This document shows, one piece after another, positions 16,241 through 24,025 of a stretch of DNA of 43,670 nt. The translations under genes were made by a program, and so were the position numbers. The notes beneath the pieces were generated by a model. It was not told the origin of the DNA and searched no databases. It was given only the letters and a program-made list of their open reading frames with translations. The DNA is from Caldisericia bacterium (GTDB taxonomy: Bacteria > Caldisericota > Caldisericia > JAAYUI01): NCBI GenBank assembly GCA_017992555.1, contig JAGOOK010000014.1, forward strand, positions 1-43,670. The letters run 5' to 3'. Every line of letters starts with the position of its first letter. Position 1 is the first letter of the stretch.

Positions 16241-17248
16241 ATGGAACTCAAGGATTTTATTTATGAACTCCCCAAAGAACTGATTGCCCAGAAGCCCTCG
16301 GATGTCCGCGACATGTCGCGACTGCTTGTTCTTGACAGGTCGGCAGGAAGCCTGAAAGAAAGTATTTTTAGGGACGTTCTGTCCTATTTTAAAAAAGGGG
16401 ATGTCCTTGTTTTGAATGATACGAAGGTAATTCCTGCCAGGATTTTTGGCAAAAAACCCACAGGCGGGAATGTGGAAGTGTTTTTACTGAAATGGGAGTC
16501 TCCTTCCACATGGAAGTGTCTTGTAAAACCTGGCTCAAGGCTTAAAGAAGGGGCCGAGGTAATCATTGATGGACACAGGGCCGTCATTATGGAAAGAACA
16601 TCTGATGGTGGCAGGATTGTAAAGTTCGATATGGAAGACGAGAAGATTCTGGAACTTGGAAAAATACCGTTTCCTCCATATGTCCACAATGAAAAGATTG
16701 ATCCTAACAGATACCAGACAGTGTACGCAAAGGTCCCGGGGGCTGTTGCTGCGCCCACTGCTGGCCTTCATTTTACAGAACAACTTTTGCAGGAGCTTTC
16801 CCTCAGGGGCGTTTCGATTGTAAAAGTCACCTTGCACGTCGGAATTGGTACATTCAGACCAGTGAAAACGAACAATATCGATGAACACAAGATGGAATTT
16901 GAGTGGTACAGTGTTTCAGAGGTGGCCGCCTCGGCCATCAATTCAGCCAAGAAAACGGGGGGCAGTATTTTTGCCTGTGGGACGACTGTTGTGAGGACGC
17001 TGGAATCTGCATCTGATAAAGATGGCCTTGTTGTGCCTGGTTCAGGGGAGACAAACCTTTTTATAAAACCAGGGTACAATTTTAAAATTATAGATCATCT
17101 GATAACAAACTTCCATCTACCAGGGTCGACACTGCTTCTTCTGGTTTCGGCGCTTGCCTCAAGAGAAAAGATATTCGAGGCCTATGAATACGCCATTGAA
17201 AAGCGTTTCAGGTTCTACAGTTTTGGCGATGTGATGCTTATTCTTTAG
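16241..17248 (+). CDS. queA: S-adenosylmethionine:tRNA ribosyltransferase-isomerase
   Basis: Transfers and isomerises the ribose of SAM onto 7-aminomethyl-7-deazaguanine in tRNA, making epoxyqueuosine. The start MELKDFIYELPKELIAQKP matches the family; the longer in-frame ORF from 16103 is antisense to birA. Family motifs include DVLVLNDTKVIPARIFGKK, GAVAAPTAGLHFT, LHVGIGTFRPV and TNFHLPGSTLLLLVSAL. At 335 aa it is near the usual length. The 3' end overlaps convergent rpoN by 11 nt. tgt and other queuosine genes are not in the window. Confidence 0.95.
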   Translation: MELKDFIYELPKELIAQKPSDVRDMSRLLVLDRSAGSLKESIFRDVLSYFKKGDVLVLNDTKVIPARIFGKKPTGGNVEVFLLKWESPSTWKCLVKPGSRLKEGAEVIIDGHRAVIMERTSDGGRIVKFDMEDEKILELGKIPFPPYVHNEKIDPNRYQTVYAKVPGAVAAPTAGLHFTEQLLQELSLRGVSIVKVTLHVGIGTFRPVKTNNIDEHKMEFEWYSVSEVAASAINSAKKTGGSIFACGTTVVRTLESASDKDGLVVPGSGETNLFIKPGYNFKIIDHLITNFHLPGSTLLLLVSALASREKIFEAYEYAIEKRFRFYSFGDVMLIL

Positions 17249-18581
17249 GAAGCCGCTTCTTTCTCTCGAGTGAGGACGGAATTCCCATATCACTCCTGTA
17301 TTGTGCGACGGCCCTTCTTGAGAGCCTGATTGAGAGCTGTTTGCCAATTTCATCTGCGATTTCCTTGTCAGTAAGGCACCCTTTTGCGCAAATCTCTTTT
17401 ACCATTTCCCTTACTGTCAGATTTGAGACCATGGTTTTGCCATTGCTGAAGCCACCTGTGAAGAAATGCTTTAGCGGGTAGGTGCCCTTTGCTGTTAATA
17501 CATACTTTGAATTGATGGCCCTTGATATTGTTGATGGAGAGAGCTTCAATTTGTCGGCAATGTCTTTTAGCGTGAGCGGCCTGATTTCGGTTGTCGGGCC
17601 CTTGAAAAATTCCCCCTGAACCTTGGATACCTCGGTTACTATCCTCATCATGTTTTTTTTGCGCTGGTCAATGGCTCTTATGAGCCACTTGGCCTCTTGC
17701 ATTTTGTCTTTAAGATAATTTGAGGTTTCGTTGTCTTCATGGTTATCTTTCAGTATTTGAGCGTATTCCTGGTTTATTACTATGTTTGGGATGCCGTCCC
17801 TTAGTGGAAGCACTTGGAGTTGGTCGCCGAGTGCCCTGACTTGTATTTCAGGTGTTATATAGTCCGCTTTTGGGGCGTAATTGGCTCCTGGTGACAGGGA
17901 GTATTTTGCAATCCTGTCCCACAATTCGCTGATTTTCTCAGTGGATACACCAAGATTTTGGGCCACCTCACCTATTTTTCTTCTCTTGAGGTTTTGGTAG
18001 TGCTCCATGACCAGCGATATTGCAATTTTTTTGTCTTCTTCATCATCCAGATCATGCTTGATTTGTAATACCAGTGCTTCTTGGGGGTTTCTGGCACCGA
18101 CACCAGGCGGAGCAGCTTCCTGAATGCAATTTAGAACTTCCTCTACAGTTCCTTCCGGAACTTCAAGCTGGTCTGCAACTTCTTCTATCGAGCAGAGCAG
18201 GTATCCGTCATCGTCAATGTTTCCAATGAGGAATTCTTTTATAGTCGCTTTTTCCTCATCATCAAATGACAATTGGGGTTCTTCCATCAAAATGTCATAT
18301 AGGGTTTTGTCGTGAGATTTTATCTGTTCTTCTGAAAAAAGCCCTTCGGCATCTGTTGCCCTTGCCTTGTACTCGATGCGATCGCGGATTTCTGTCTCCG
18401 GATCTGGCTTATATGGTTCTTCTTCCAAAATGGGGTTTGATGCCAGATAACCCTGGATTGTTTCCCTAAGATCAACGGCCGGCATCGAAAGAATTTTTAA
18501 TGCTTCATGGAGTTTGAAAACTCCCCTGAGATTTGTCTTGAGTTTGATAGTGTTTGATACACGAATTGATTGGCCGGGCAT
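17238..18581 (-). CDS. rpoN: RNA polymerase sigma-54 factor
   Basis: Alternative sigma factor recognising -24/-12 promoters and needing an AAA+ activator. Region I is short and glutamine-poor but recognisable (LKTNLRGVFKLHEALKILSM, then ASNPILEEE). The core-binding domain contains GVGARNPQEALVLQI. The DNA-binding HTH (LTLKDIADKLKLSPSTISRA) and RpoN box (SRRAVAQYR, from residue 421) are intact. It sits 2 nt downstream of yvcK in a rapZ-yvcK-rpoN transcript. No activator gene is in the window. Confidence 0.94.
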   Translation of the reverse strand: MPGQSIRVSNTIKLKTNLRGVFKLHEALKILSMPAVDLRETIQGYLASNPILEEEPYKPDPETEIRDRIEYKARATDAEGLFSEEQIKSHDKTLYDILMEEPQLSFDDEEKATIKEFLIGNIDDDGYLLCSIEEVADQLEVPEGTVEEVLNCIQEAAPPGVGARNPQEALVLQIKHDLDDEEDKKIAISLVMEHYQNLKRRKIGEVAQNLGVSTEKISELWDRIAKYSLSPGANYAPKADYITPEIQVRALGDQLQVLPLRDGIPNIVINQEYAQILKDNHEDNETSNYLKDKMQEAKWLIRAIDQRKKNMMRIVTEVSKVQGEFFKGPTTEIRPLTLKDIADKLKLSPSTISRAINSKYVLTAKGTYPLKHFFTGGFSNGKTMVSNLTVREMVKEICAKGCLTDKEIADEIGKQLSIRLSRRAVAQYRSDMGIPSSLERKKRLPKE

Positions 18582-18583
18582 TG

Positions 18584-19867
18584 CTACTTCTTTCTTCTTT
18601 TAAAGATGATTTTTGACAGGACCCTTGCGAGCTTCTGCACTGAATGTCTTGCGAGGCCATCATCGATGATTGCAAGATCCTCGGTCAGGAGGTTTTCTAT
18701 CAGGGCCATATCTTCTGGGCTTGCGTATAGAGGGGATGCGTTTGATTGACTGTATTTTTCCAATACTTCTTCTGGAAGTGGAGTGTTGCTGGAAATTACC
18801 ATGTCGAAAATATCGGCATTTGTATGTTTTTTTATGGCTTCAAGATGATCAAGAATTGTGTAATCATTCGTTTCACCTGATTCGGTCATTACATTTGCCA
18901 TAAAAATCTTTTTTGCCTTTGAGTTTACCATTGTATCAACAATCGGTGCAAGGAGAAGCGTTGGCATTACTGATGTATAGAGGCTTCCTGGGCCAACAAT
19001 AACAAAATCTGCTTCAGCGATGGCCTCTATGACCCTGACGTATGGTTTGGCATAGGGAGGATTAAAGAAGACATTTTTTATTGGCTTGTTGATTTTTGGA
19101 ATATTGGCTTCACCGGAAACAACAGTGCCGTCATCATATTTTGCGCAAAGTGAAACGTCGTCAATCGTGAAAGGAATGACCGTGCCTTTTGTTGCCATGA
19201 GTTTTGAGAGCCTGAACACTGCTTCTGTAAAATCACCTTCGGTATCAGTGAGTGCTGCAATGACAAGGTTACCCATTGAATGTCCGGCGAGGGAAGAGTC
19301 CTGTCCTGTAAATCTGTATCTTATGATTTTGTCGAACAATGGCTGATCGGAGAGAGCAAGGAGGCATTGCCTTATATCTCCGGGCGCTAGCATTGAAAAT
19401 TCTTGCCTCAATTTTCCGGTTGAACCACCAGAATCGGCGACTGTGACAACGGCTGTGACCGAGGTGCCGATTGATTTGAGTGCCAGAAGAACTGGATGGA
19501 TGCCTGTGCCACCACCAAGAACCACAACTTTAGGGCCACTGTTTTTGGTAATCTTTGTGGAAGGTTGACCAACTATCCTGAGCATCGAGATTATCGATTG
19601 GATTAGAGAAGATACAGCAATCACAGTGCCGATGCCTATCATCAACCACCCAATAACAGGCAAAAACCAGGATGGAAGATTGGTGTTATCGGTAATTCTG
19701 GCAAACAACTCGCCAATCCAGCCCATTATCCTTTGGGAACCAGAGGCCCAATCGAGAGTCAGTATCCCAAAGGAAATGATCATTCCAGCAAGAAGTGTCA
19801 GGAGGAACCACCTCTTTACGCCTGCACCAGGGCGGTAGACAATCCTAATGAGCTCTTTGGTTGTCAT
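18584..19867 (-). CDS. YvcK-family (CofD-like) protein with N-terminal membrane anchor
   Basis: Homologue of Bacillus YvcK, a UDP-sugar-binding factor needed for gluconeogenic growth and cell shape and regulated by Hanks-kinase phosphorylation. The Rossmann core has KVVVLGGGTGIHPVL, VTVADSGGSTGKLR, PGDIRQCLLALSD and GPGSLYTSVMPTLL. Unlike the soluble ~320-aa Bacillus protein, this one has ~110 extra N-terminal residues with two hydrophobic helices (about 20-37 and 67-90), so it is probably membrane-tethered. The start overlaps rapZ by 4 nt. The whiA gene often found next to yvcK is absent. Confidence 0.88.
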   Translation of the reverse strand: MTTKELIRIVYRPGAGVKRWFLLTLLAGMIISFGILTLDWASGSQRIMGWIGELFARITDNTNLPSWFLPVIGWLMIGIGTVIAVSSLIQSIISMLRIVGQPSTKITKNSGPKVVVLGGGTGIHPVLLALKSIGTSVTAVVTVADSGGSTGKLRQEFSMLAPGDIRQCLLALSDQPLFDKIIRYRFTGQDSSLAGHSMGNLVIAALTDTEGDFTEAVFRLSKLMATKGTVIPFTIDDVSLCAKYDDGTVVSGEANIPKINKPIKNVFFNPPYAKPYVRVIEAIAEADFVIVGPGSLYTSVMPTLLLAPIVDTMVNSKAKKIFMANVMTESGETNDYTILDHLEAIKKHTNADIFDMVISSNTPLPEEVLEKYSQSNASPLYASPEDMALIENLLTEDLAIIDDGLARHSVQKLARVLSKIIFKRRKK

Positions 19868-20742
19868 TGTTTGTCTTTGTCCCTGTGAACCACAGTCACA
19901 TCATAGCCTTCCTGCTTTAACCTGTTGGCCATTTCGGAGGCTATTACCACAGAGCGATGTTTTCCGCCTGTGCAGCCGAATGCAACGGTGAGATGGCTTT
20001 TGCCCTCTTTTGCAAGATATTGCGGGAGGAGGAATTTGAGAAGGTTTGTAAATTCTAAAAGAAAGTTTTGTGCTGATTCATCAGAAAGAACGAAGTTTAT
20101 TATTTTCACATTTGTTCCATCAAGTTCTCTTAGAGATTCATCATAATAAGGATTATTGATAAAACGAACATCCATGACGAGATCAGCCTCAGATGGCACA
20201 CCATATCTGAATCCAAAGGACAGAAAAGTTATTGTGAGATTGGCTTTGCCGCCTTTTATTGTGTATATCTTTGATATCCTGACTTTTAGATCTTGTGGGG
20301 TAAGTACTGAGGTGTCAATTATTTGTGTGGCGATCTTTTTGAGCGACCTAAGCAAGAGCCTTTCCCTTTGGATAGCATCAAAAATGCTTCCATTGGTATC
20401 CGAGTTTAAAAGTGGATGTTTGCGCCTGGTTTCCTGATATCTGCGAATGAGTGTGTCAGTGTTTGCTTCAAGATAGAGCACACCAACATCTACGCCACTT
20501 GCGGAAATGGTGTCTATTTGCTCTTTGAGTGTATCGATATAGTTTTCTTCTTCCGGGAGCCGGAGCGTTACTGCCATGTGCTCCATATTGTCCTTGGCAT
20601 CAACGCCAAGGCTTACAAATTTTGAAAGAAGCTCGAGCGGAAGGTTCTCGACAGTGAAATAGCCAATATCCTCAAAGGCTGCTAAAGAGCGTGATTTGCC
20701 TGCGCCTGATAAGCCACAGACAATTATCAAAGTTCTATTCAT
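19864..20742 (-). CDS. rapZ: RapZ/YvcJ nucleotide-binding protein
   Basis: P-loop protein with Walker A GLSGAGKS (residues 9-16), a YFTVENLP segment and the C-terminal signature (FGCTGGKHRSVVIAS). In enterobacteria RapZ directs degradation of a small RNA controlling glmS; in Bacillus YvcJ is a nucleotide hydrolase of less defined role. At 292 aa it has standard length. It is the first gene of rapZ-yvcK-rpoN. No Shine-Dalgarno lies in front of its ATG, which abuts an inverted repeat. Confidence 0.93.
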   Translation of the reverse strand: MNRTLIIVCGLSGAGKSRSLAAFEDIGYFTVENLPLELLSKFVSLGVDAKDNMEHMAVTLRLPEEENYIDTLKEQIDTISASGVDVGVLYLEANTDTLIRRYQETRRKHPLLNSDTNGSIFDAIQRERLLLRSLKKIATQIIDTSVLTPQDLKVRISKIYTIKGGKANLTITFLSFGFRYGVPSEADLVMDVRFINNPYYDESLRELDGTNVKIINFVLSDESAQNFLLEFTNLLKFLLPQYLAKEGKSHLTVAFGCTGGKHRSVVIASEMANRLKQEGYDVTVVHRDKDKQ

Positions 20743-20785
20743 CAGGACAGGGGCTTATGTTAACATGGTGACCCCCGTCCTGCAA
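20743..20785 (-). promoter_or_regulatory. rapZ promoter overlapped by a long inverted repeat
   Basis: Arms 20743-20753 (CAGGACAGGGG) and 20772-20782 (CCCCCGTCCTG) pair over 11 bp with one mismatch. The loop contains the palindrome ATGTTAACAT. The same DNA fits a weak promoter on the - strand: TTGCAG (20780-20785), 17-nt spacer, TAACAT (20757-20762). The proximal arm touches the rapZ ATG. It could be an operator, a leader hairpin or a terminator of upstream transcription, though no T-run follows it. Confidence 0.45.
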
Positions 20786-20807
20786 GTCTTATGCCACAAA
20801 AAGATGT

Positions 20808-21731
20808 TTATTTTTCTTTAGTGAAGAGTTCTTTTATCGCGCCTAGCGAAGAGAGCATTCCAGTGGCCTCATAAGGAATGAAGACCTTGTTTGCTTGCCC
20901 ATTGGCGATTTCACCAAGCGATTCCAGATATTTTACTGCGAGTACTTTCTCATCTATGCTCGATTGTTTGATTGCATCAAGATATGTTTTTATTGAGCCT
21001 GATTTTGCTGTCCACAGAGTTTCCCAGGCTTGTGCCTCGCCCTCTGCCTTGAGGATGTCTGCTTGCTTCTGACCTTCTGCTTCGAGTATCTTGGATTGTT
21101 TGAAACCTTCTGCTTCGAGTATCTTGGATTGCTTGATGCCCTCAGACTCTAGAATTACAGCCCTCTTGTCTCTCTCGGCCTTCATCTGCTTGGTCATGGC
21201 ATCGACAATTTCCGATGGTGGTTCAATAGATTTCAGCTCTATCCTGTTGACCTTTACACCCCATGGGTCGGTTGCTTCGTCGATGATTGCCCTAAGTTCT
21301 GTGTTGACCTGGGTCCTGGAGGTAAGCAACCTGTCGAGGTCAAGATCGCCGATGATGTTTCTTATCGTTGTCATCGAGAGTTTTAGTATGGCTTGGTTGA
21401 GGTCGATTATTTCATATATGGCTTTTACAGGGTCCGTAATGTAGTAGTAAATTACAGTATCGATCTCTGCTGAAACGTTGTCCTTTGTGATGACTGATTG
21501 TGGCGGATAGTCCAACACCTGCTCTCTGAGATCAACCTCTGCTCTTATTGAGTCAATGAATGGGATGAGAACGTGAAGCCCAGGTCTGAGGGTTCTTGAA
21601 TAACGCCCGAGTCTTTCAACTATCACCACTTTTGATTGGTGAACCATCCTTACCGACCTGATGATCGTTGACAATACAAAAATAATTACGAAAGCTAAAA
21701 TAACGTAACCAATTACGCTCTCTGCAGTCAT
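20808..21731 (-). CDS. Stomatin-like SPFH/band-7 protein
   Basis: N-terminal membrane helix, then the SPFH domain (VVIVERLGRYSRTLRPGLHV, VLDYPPQSVITKDN, WGVKVNRIELKSI), then a helical region with four 11-residue repeats (VILESEGIKQS, KILEAEGFKQS, KILEAEGQKQA, DILKAEGEAQA), then a C-terminal segment. Stomatins form membrane-microdomain rings and are typically encoded with NfeD, as here. The ATG at 21731 is chosen because GGAGGG lies at the right distance; a TTG at 21749 would be inside the ribosome-binding site. Residues are those of the slipin/stomatin branch rather than FtsH-associated HflC/K. Confidence 0.93.
   Translation of the reverse strand: MTAESVIGYVILAFVIIFVLSTIIRSVRMVHQSKVVIVERLGRYSRTLRPGLHVLIPFIDSIRAEVDLREQVLDYPPQSVITKDNVSAEIDTVIYYYITDPVKAIYEIIDLNQAILKLSMTTIRNIIGDLDLDRLLTSRTQVNTELRAIIDEATDPWGVKVNRIELKSIEPPSEIVDAMTKQMKAERDKRAVILESEGIKQSKILEAEGFKQSKILEAEGQKQADILKAEGEAQAWETLWTAKSGSIKTYLDAIKQSSIDEKVLAVKYLESLGEIANGQANKVFIPYEATGMLSSLGAIKELFTKEK
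21073..21138 (-). repeat. 33-bp tandem duplication inside the stomatin gene
   Basis: Two adjacent 33-bp units (21073-21105 and 21106-21138), identical at 30 of 33 positions. They encode two of the four 11-residue coiled-coil repeats, indicating recent in-frame expansion. Confidence 0.85.
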
Positions 21732-21775
21732 TTGTACAATTCCCTCCAATTTATATTTTAAAAAATGATTTTTAT

Positions 21776-21883
21776 CTAATCTTCATCGTCATATATGGTC
21801 TTGTCGAAGGCCATATTAGAACCAAACCAAAAACCTAGAAAGATTGCCGAAAGTAATGTGATTATCCAGAAAATTTTTTTCAT
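21776..21883 (-). CDS. 35-aa single-helix membrane microprotein
   Basis: A previously easy-to-miss 36-codon frame between nfeD and stomatin. Its ATG (21883) overlaps the nfeD stop as ATGA and has AAAGGAAAC upstream; it ends with TAG at 21776-21778. The sequence begins MKKIFWIITLLSAIFLGFWF, a single hydrophobic helix after two lysines, and ends in an acidic Y-D-D-E-D tail. It is probably translated by coupling to nfeD and inserted in the membrane where NfeD and stomatin act. No family is recognised. Position, coupling, helix and clean stop support it; only conservation would prove it. Confidence 0.65.
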   Translation of the reverse strand: MKKIFWIITLLSAIFLGFWFGSNMAFDKTIYDDED

Positions 21884-22329
21884 TTTGTTTCCTTTGGTCT
21901 TACGATGACTTTTACACCCTCAATCCTTTGTATTATTACAATGGTTCCTTCAGGTATTGACTCGTCATCGTTTGACCTTGCCGACCAATCCGTTCCCCTT
22001 ATTTTTACAATACCCTCACCCCTTCGATTGTCAATCTTGAAAGTCACTATTCCTTCCTGGCCCTTAAGTGCGTCGACGTTTGTTTTTATCTCCTGGTGTC
22101 CCCCAAAAATGACCTTCCTTACTATTGCCTCAGAAAGAAGTACTAAAAGAAGTGATATTAAAGAAAATGCGAGTATTTGCCCTGGAATACCAAGACCAAA
22201 AACTGACAGAATTGCAGTTATTACAGCAGCGATAGCCAGCCATATCGTATAAAAATTCACCGTTGCTATCTCGATGATTCCAAAAATAAGCGCCACAATC
22301 AACCACATCTGCCATGTAAACCAGATCAT
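21880..22329 (-). CDS. NfeD-family membrane protein
   Basis: 149 aa of the short NfeD1b type: three to four transmembrane helices (MIWFTWQMWLIVALIFGIIE to LISLLLVLLSEAIV) followed by an OB-fold domain (LKGQEGIVTFKIDNRRGEGI, GTDWSARSNDDESIPEGT). The protease domain of long NfeD proteins is absent. NfeD OB folds are thought to cap stomatin assemblies. AAGGAGG precedes the ATG. It is first in the nfeD-microprotein-stomatin operon. Confidence 0.92.
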   Translation of the reverse strand: MIWFTWQMWLIVALIFGIIEIATVNFYTIWLAIAAVITAILSVFGLGIPGQILAFSLISLLLVLLSEAIVRKVIFGGHQEIKTNVDALKGQEGIVTFKIDNRRGEGIVKIRGTDWSARSNDDESIPEGTIVIIQRIEGVKVIVRPKETK

Positions 22330-22386
22330 TTAACCTCCTTAAGCCCTTTGACACCAACATGATAAATTCGTTTTTACAAATCTTTT

Positions 22387-22399
22387 CCTAGATTCTAGG
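22387..22399. repeat. Short perfect palindrome in the nfeD/nnrDE divergent region
   Basis: CCTAGA-T-TCTAGG, a perfect 6+1+6 palindrome roughly midway between the two divergent genes. It may be an operator; nothing identifies the regulator. Confidence 0.35.
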
Positions 22400-22421
22400 T
22401 TCCAAATCTCTCTTTTCAAGG

Positions 22422-22449
22422 TTGCCTTTGGACTCCATTTACATAGAAT
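22422..22449 (+). promoter_or_regulatory. Promoter of the nnrDE-mtaD-mtnP-mtnA operon
   Basis: TTGCCT (22422-22427), 16-nt spacer, TAGAAT (22444-22449). The predicted start near 22456 coincides with the GGAGGA ribosome-binding site, giving a ~10-nt leader and showing that the in-frame ATG at 22448 is not used. Confidence 0.6.
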
Positions 22450-22465
22450 GGACTTGGAGGAATCA

Positions 22466-24025
22466 ATGAAAACCGTAACTTCAGCCCAGATGAGAGAGAT
22501 TGACGGACAGACATCCGCAAGGTTTGGCGTTCCATCCATGCTTCTTATGGAAAATGCCGGGGCTTCTCTTTGCGATATTGCCATGAGCGAATTTTCAGCA
22601 AAAAGTCCTGTGATTGTTTGCGGAAAAGGTGGCAATGGCGGTGATGGTTTTGTTTGCGCAAGACACCTGGCCATGGAGGGTATTCAAGCAAAAGTTTTTC
22701 TACTCTGCAAATCCGAAGAATTGACTGGTGACCAGGCGATCAATTTCGGGATTCTGGCTAAGGGATTTTCTGGTTTTATAGAACTCCATGTTGGCGATAC
22801 TGATCAAAACCTTGGAAAATTGTCACAAGCTCTTAAAAAAGCTGATTTAATAATAGATTGTTTATTGGGAACCGGGCTTTTGGAAGCCCCAAAAGGAGCG
22901 ATTGCCCAGGCAATCGAACTTGTAAATTCTGTTAATCTTCCAGTTCTGTCCTGTGATATACCAAGTGGTGTGGATGGTTCGACCGGTAAAATACCGGGTC
23001 TTGCTGTACAGGCCGATGTTACATGTACTTTTGGCTTGCCAAAGATTGGCCACTTGCTTTATCCTGGCGCGTCAATGGTGGGAAAGCTTTTGCTTACAAA
23101 TGTCGGATTTCCAAAAGTTCTCCTTGATGACCCATACATAGAGGCCAATGTTTTGACAGCGCAAGAAGCATCATGGCTTTTGCCAGAGAGGACACAGTCG
23201 GGCCATAAGGGGTCTTTTGGCAAAATCCTGATTATTGGGGGGTCTGCAGAGTTCCCAGGAGCACCGGTTCTTTCAGGGCTTGGCTCATTGCGTGGTGGTG
23301 CTGGCCTGACAACTGTTGTTGTACCTGAATCTATATATCAAAGCGTTGCTGGAAGGTATCCGGAAATGATCGTAAAAGGGGCGCCTTCTGATGAATATGG
23401 CGCATTCTCCGAACATGCCGCAGAACATGTTCTAAAAGCAGCTTTCGATGCGAGTTGCATGGTTATTGGTCCAGGTCTTTCAAGGGCCCCAGGCCTTTCC
23501 CATTTCATTGGGGAAGTGCTTGGGAAGATAGAAATCCCTGTAATAGTTGATGCGGATGCATTGAATGTGCTGTCAAAATCTCCAGGGTCGCTTCTTTTAA
23601 GGGCAGAGCATGGCTGGCCAACAATCTTGACGCCACATTGGGGTGAGGCCGGAAGATTTGGCACTGCTGCAAGTGATGTTACAACTGATCCGATTGCTAC
23701 TGCCAGAAGATTTTCAAATAGATATGGTTCTATTACAGTGCTCAAATCTGCCAGGACAATAATTGCGTCCCCATCTGGTCAGTATTACATAAACACAACT
23801 GGCAACTCGGCCCTGTCAAAAGGTGGCTCTGGTGATGTTCTTTCGGGTTTTATAGCCTCCCTTGTTTCGCAGGGTCTTTCTCCTTTCGATGCCAGTGTTT
23901 TGGGTTGCCATCTTTTTGGGCTTGCTGGTGAGATGGCCTCAAAAGAGCACACCGAGTATGGAACCATGTCAACGGATGTTGCCAATTCGATCCCGAAAGC
24001 GATCCAGGGGGTACTTAGCCAATGA
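22466..24025 (+). CDS. nnr: Bifunctional NAD(P)H-hydrate epimerase / ADP-dependent dehydratase
   Basis: Repairs hydrated NAD(P)H. The N-terminal YjeF_N epimerase domain (GKGGNGGDGFVCARHL, LIIDCLLGTGL, CDIPSGVDGSTG) is fused to the C-terminal ribokinase-like dehydratase (IGPGLSRAPG, VDADALNVLS, ILTPHWGEAGR, GNSALSKGGSGDVLSGFIA). At 519 aa it has the usual length of the fused enzyme. ATG at 22466 follows GGAGGAATCA. The stop overlaps the next start as ATGA. Its link to the methionine-salvage genes is by operon only. Confidence 0.95.
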   Translation: MKTVTSAQMREIDGQTSARFGVPSMLLMENAGASLCDIAMSEFSAKSPVIVCGKGGNGGDGFVCARHLAMEGIQAKVFLLCKSEELTGDQAINFGILAKGFSGFIELHVGDTDQNLGKLSQALKKADLIIDCLLGTGLLEAPKGAIAQAIELVNSVNLPVLSCDIPSGVDGSTGKIPGLAVQADVTCTFGLPKIGHLLYPGASMVGKLLLTNVGFPKVLLDDPYIEANVLTAQEASWLLPERTQSGHKGSFGKILIIGGSAEFPGAPVLSGLGSLRGGAGLTTVVVPESIYQSVAGRYPEMIVKGAPSDEYGAFSEHAAEHVLKAAFDASCMVIGPGLSRAPGLSHFIGEVLGKIEIPVIVDADALNVLSKSPGSLLLRAEHGWPTILTPHWGEAGRFGTAASDVTTDPIATARRFSNRYGSITVLKSARTIIASPSGQYYINTTGNSALSKGGSGDVLSGFIASLVSQGLSPFDASVLGCHLFGLAGEMASKEHTEYGTMSTDVANSIPKAIQGVLSQ

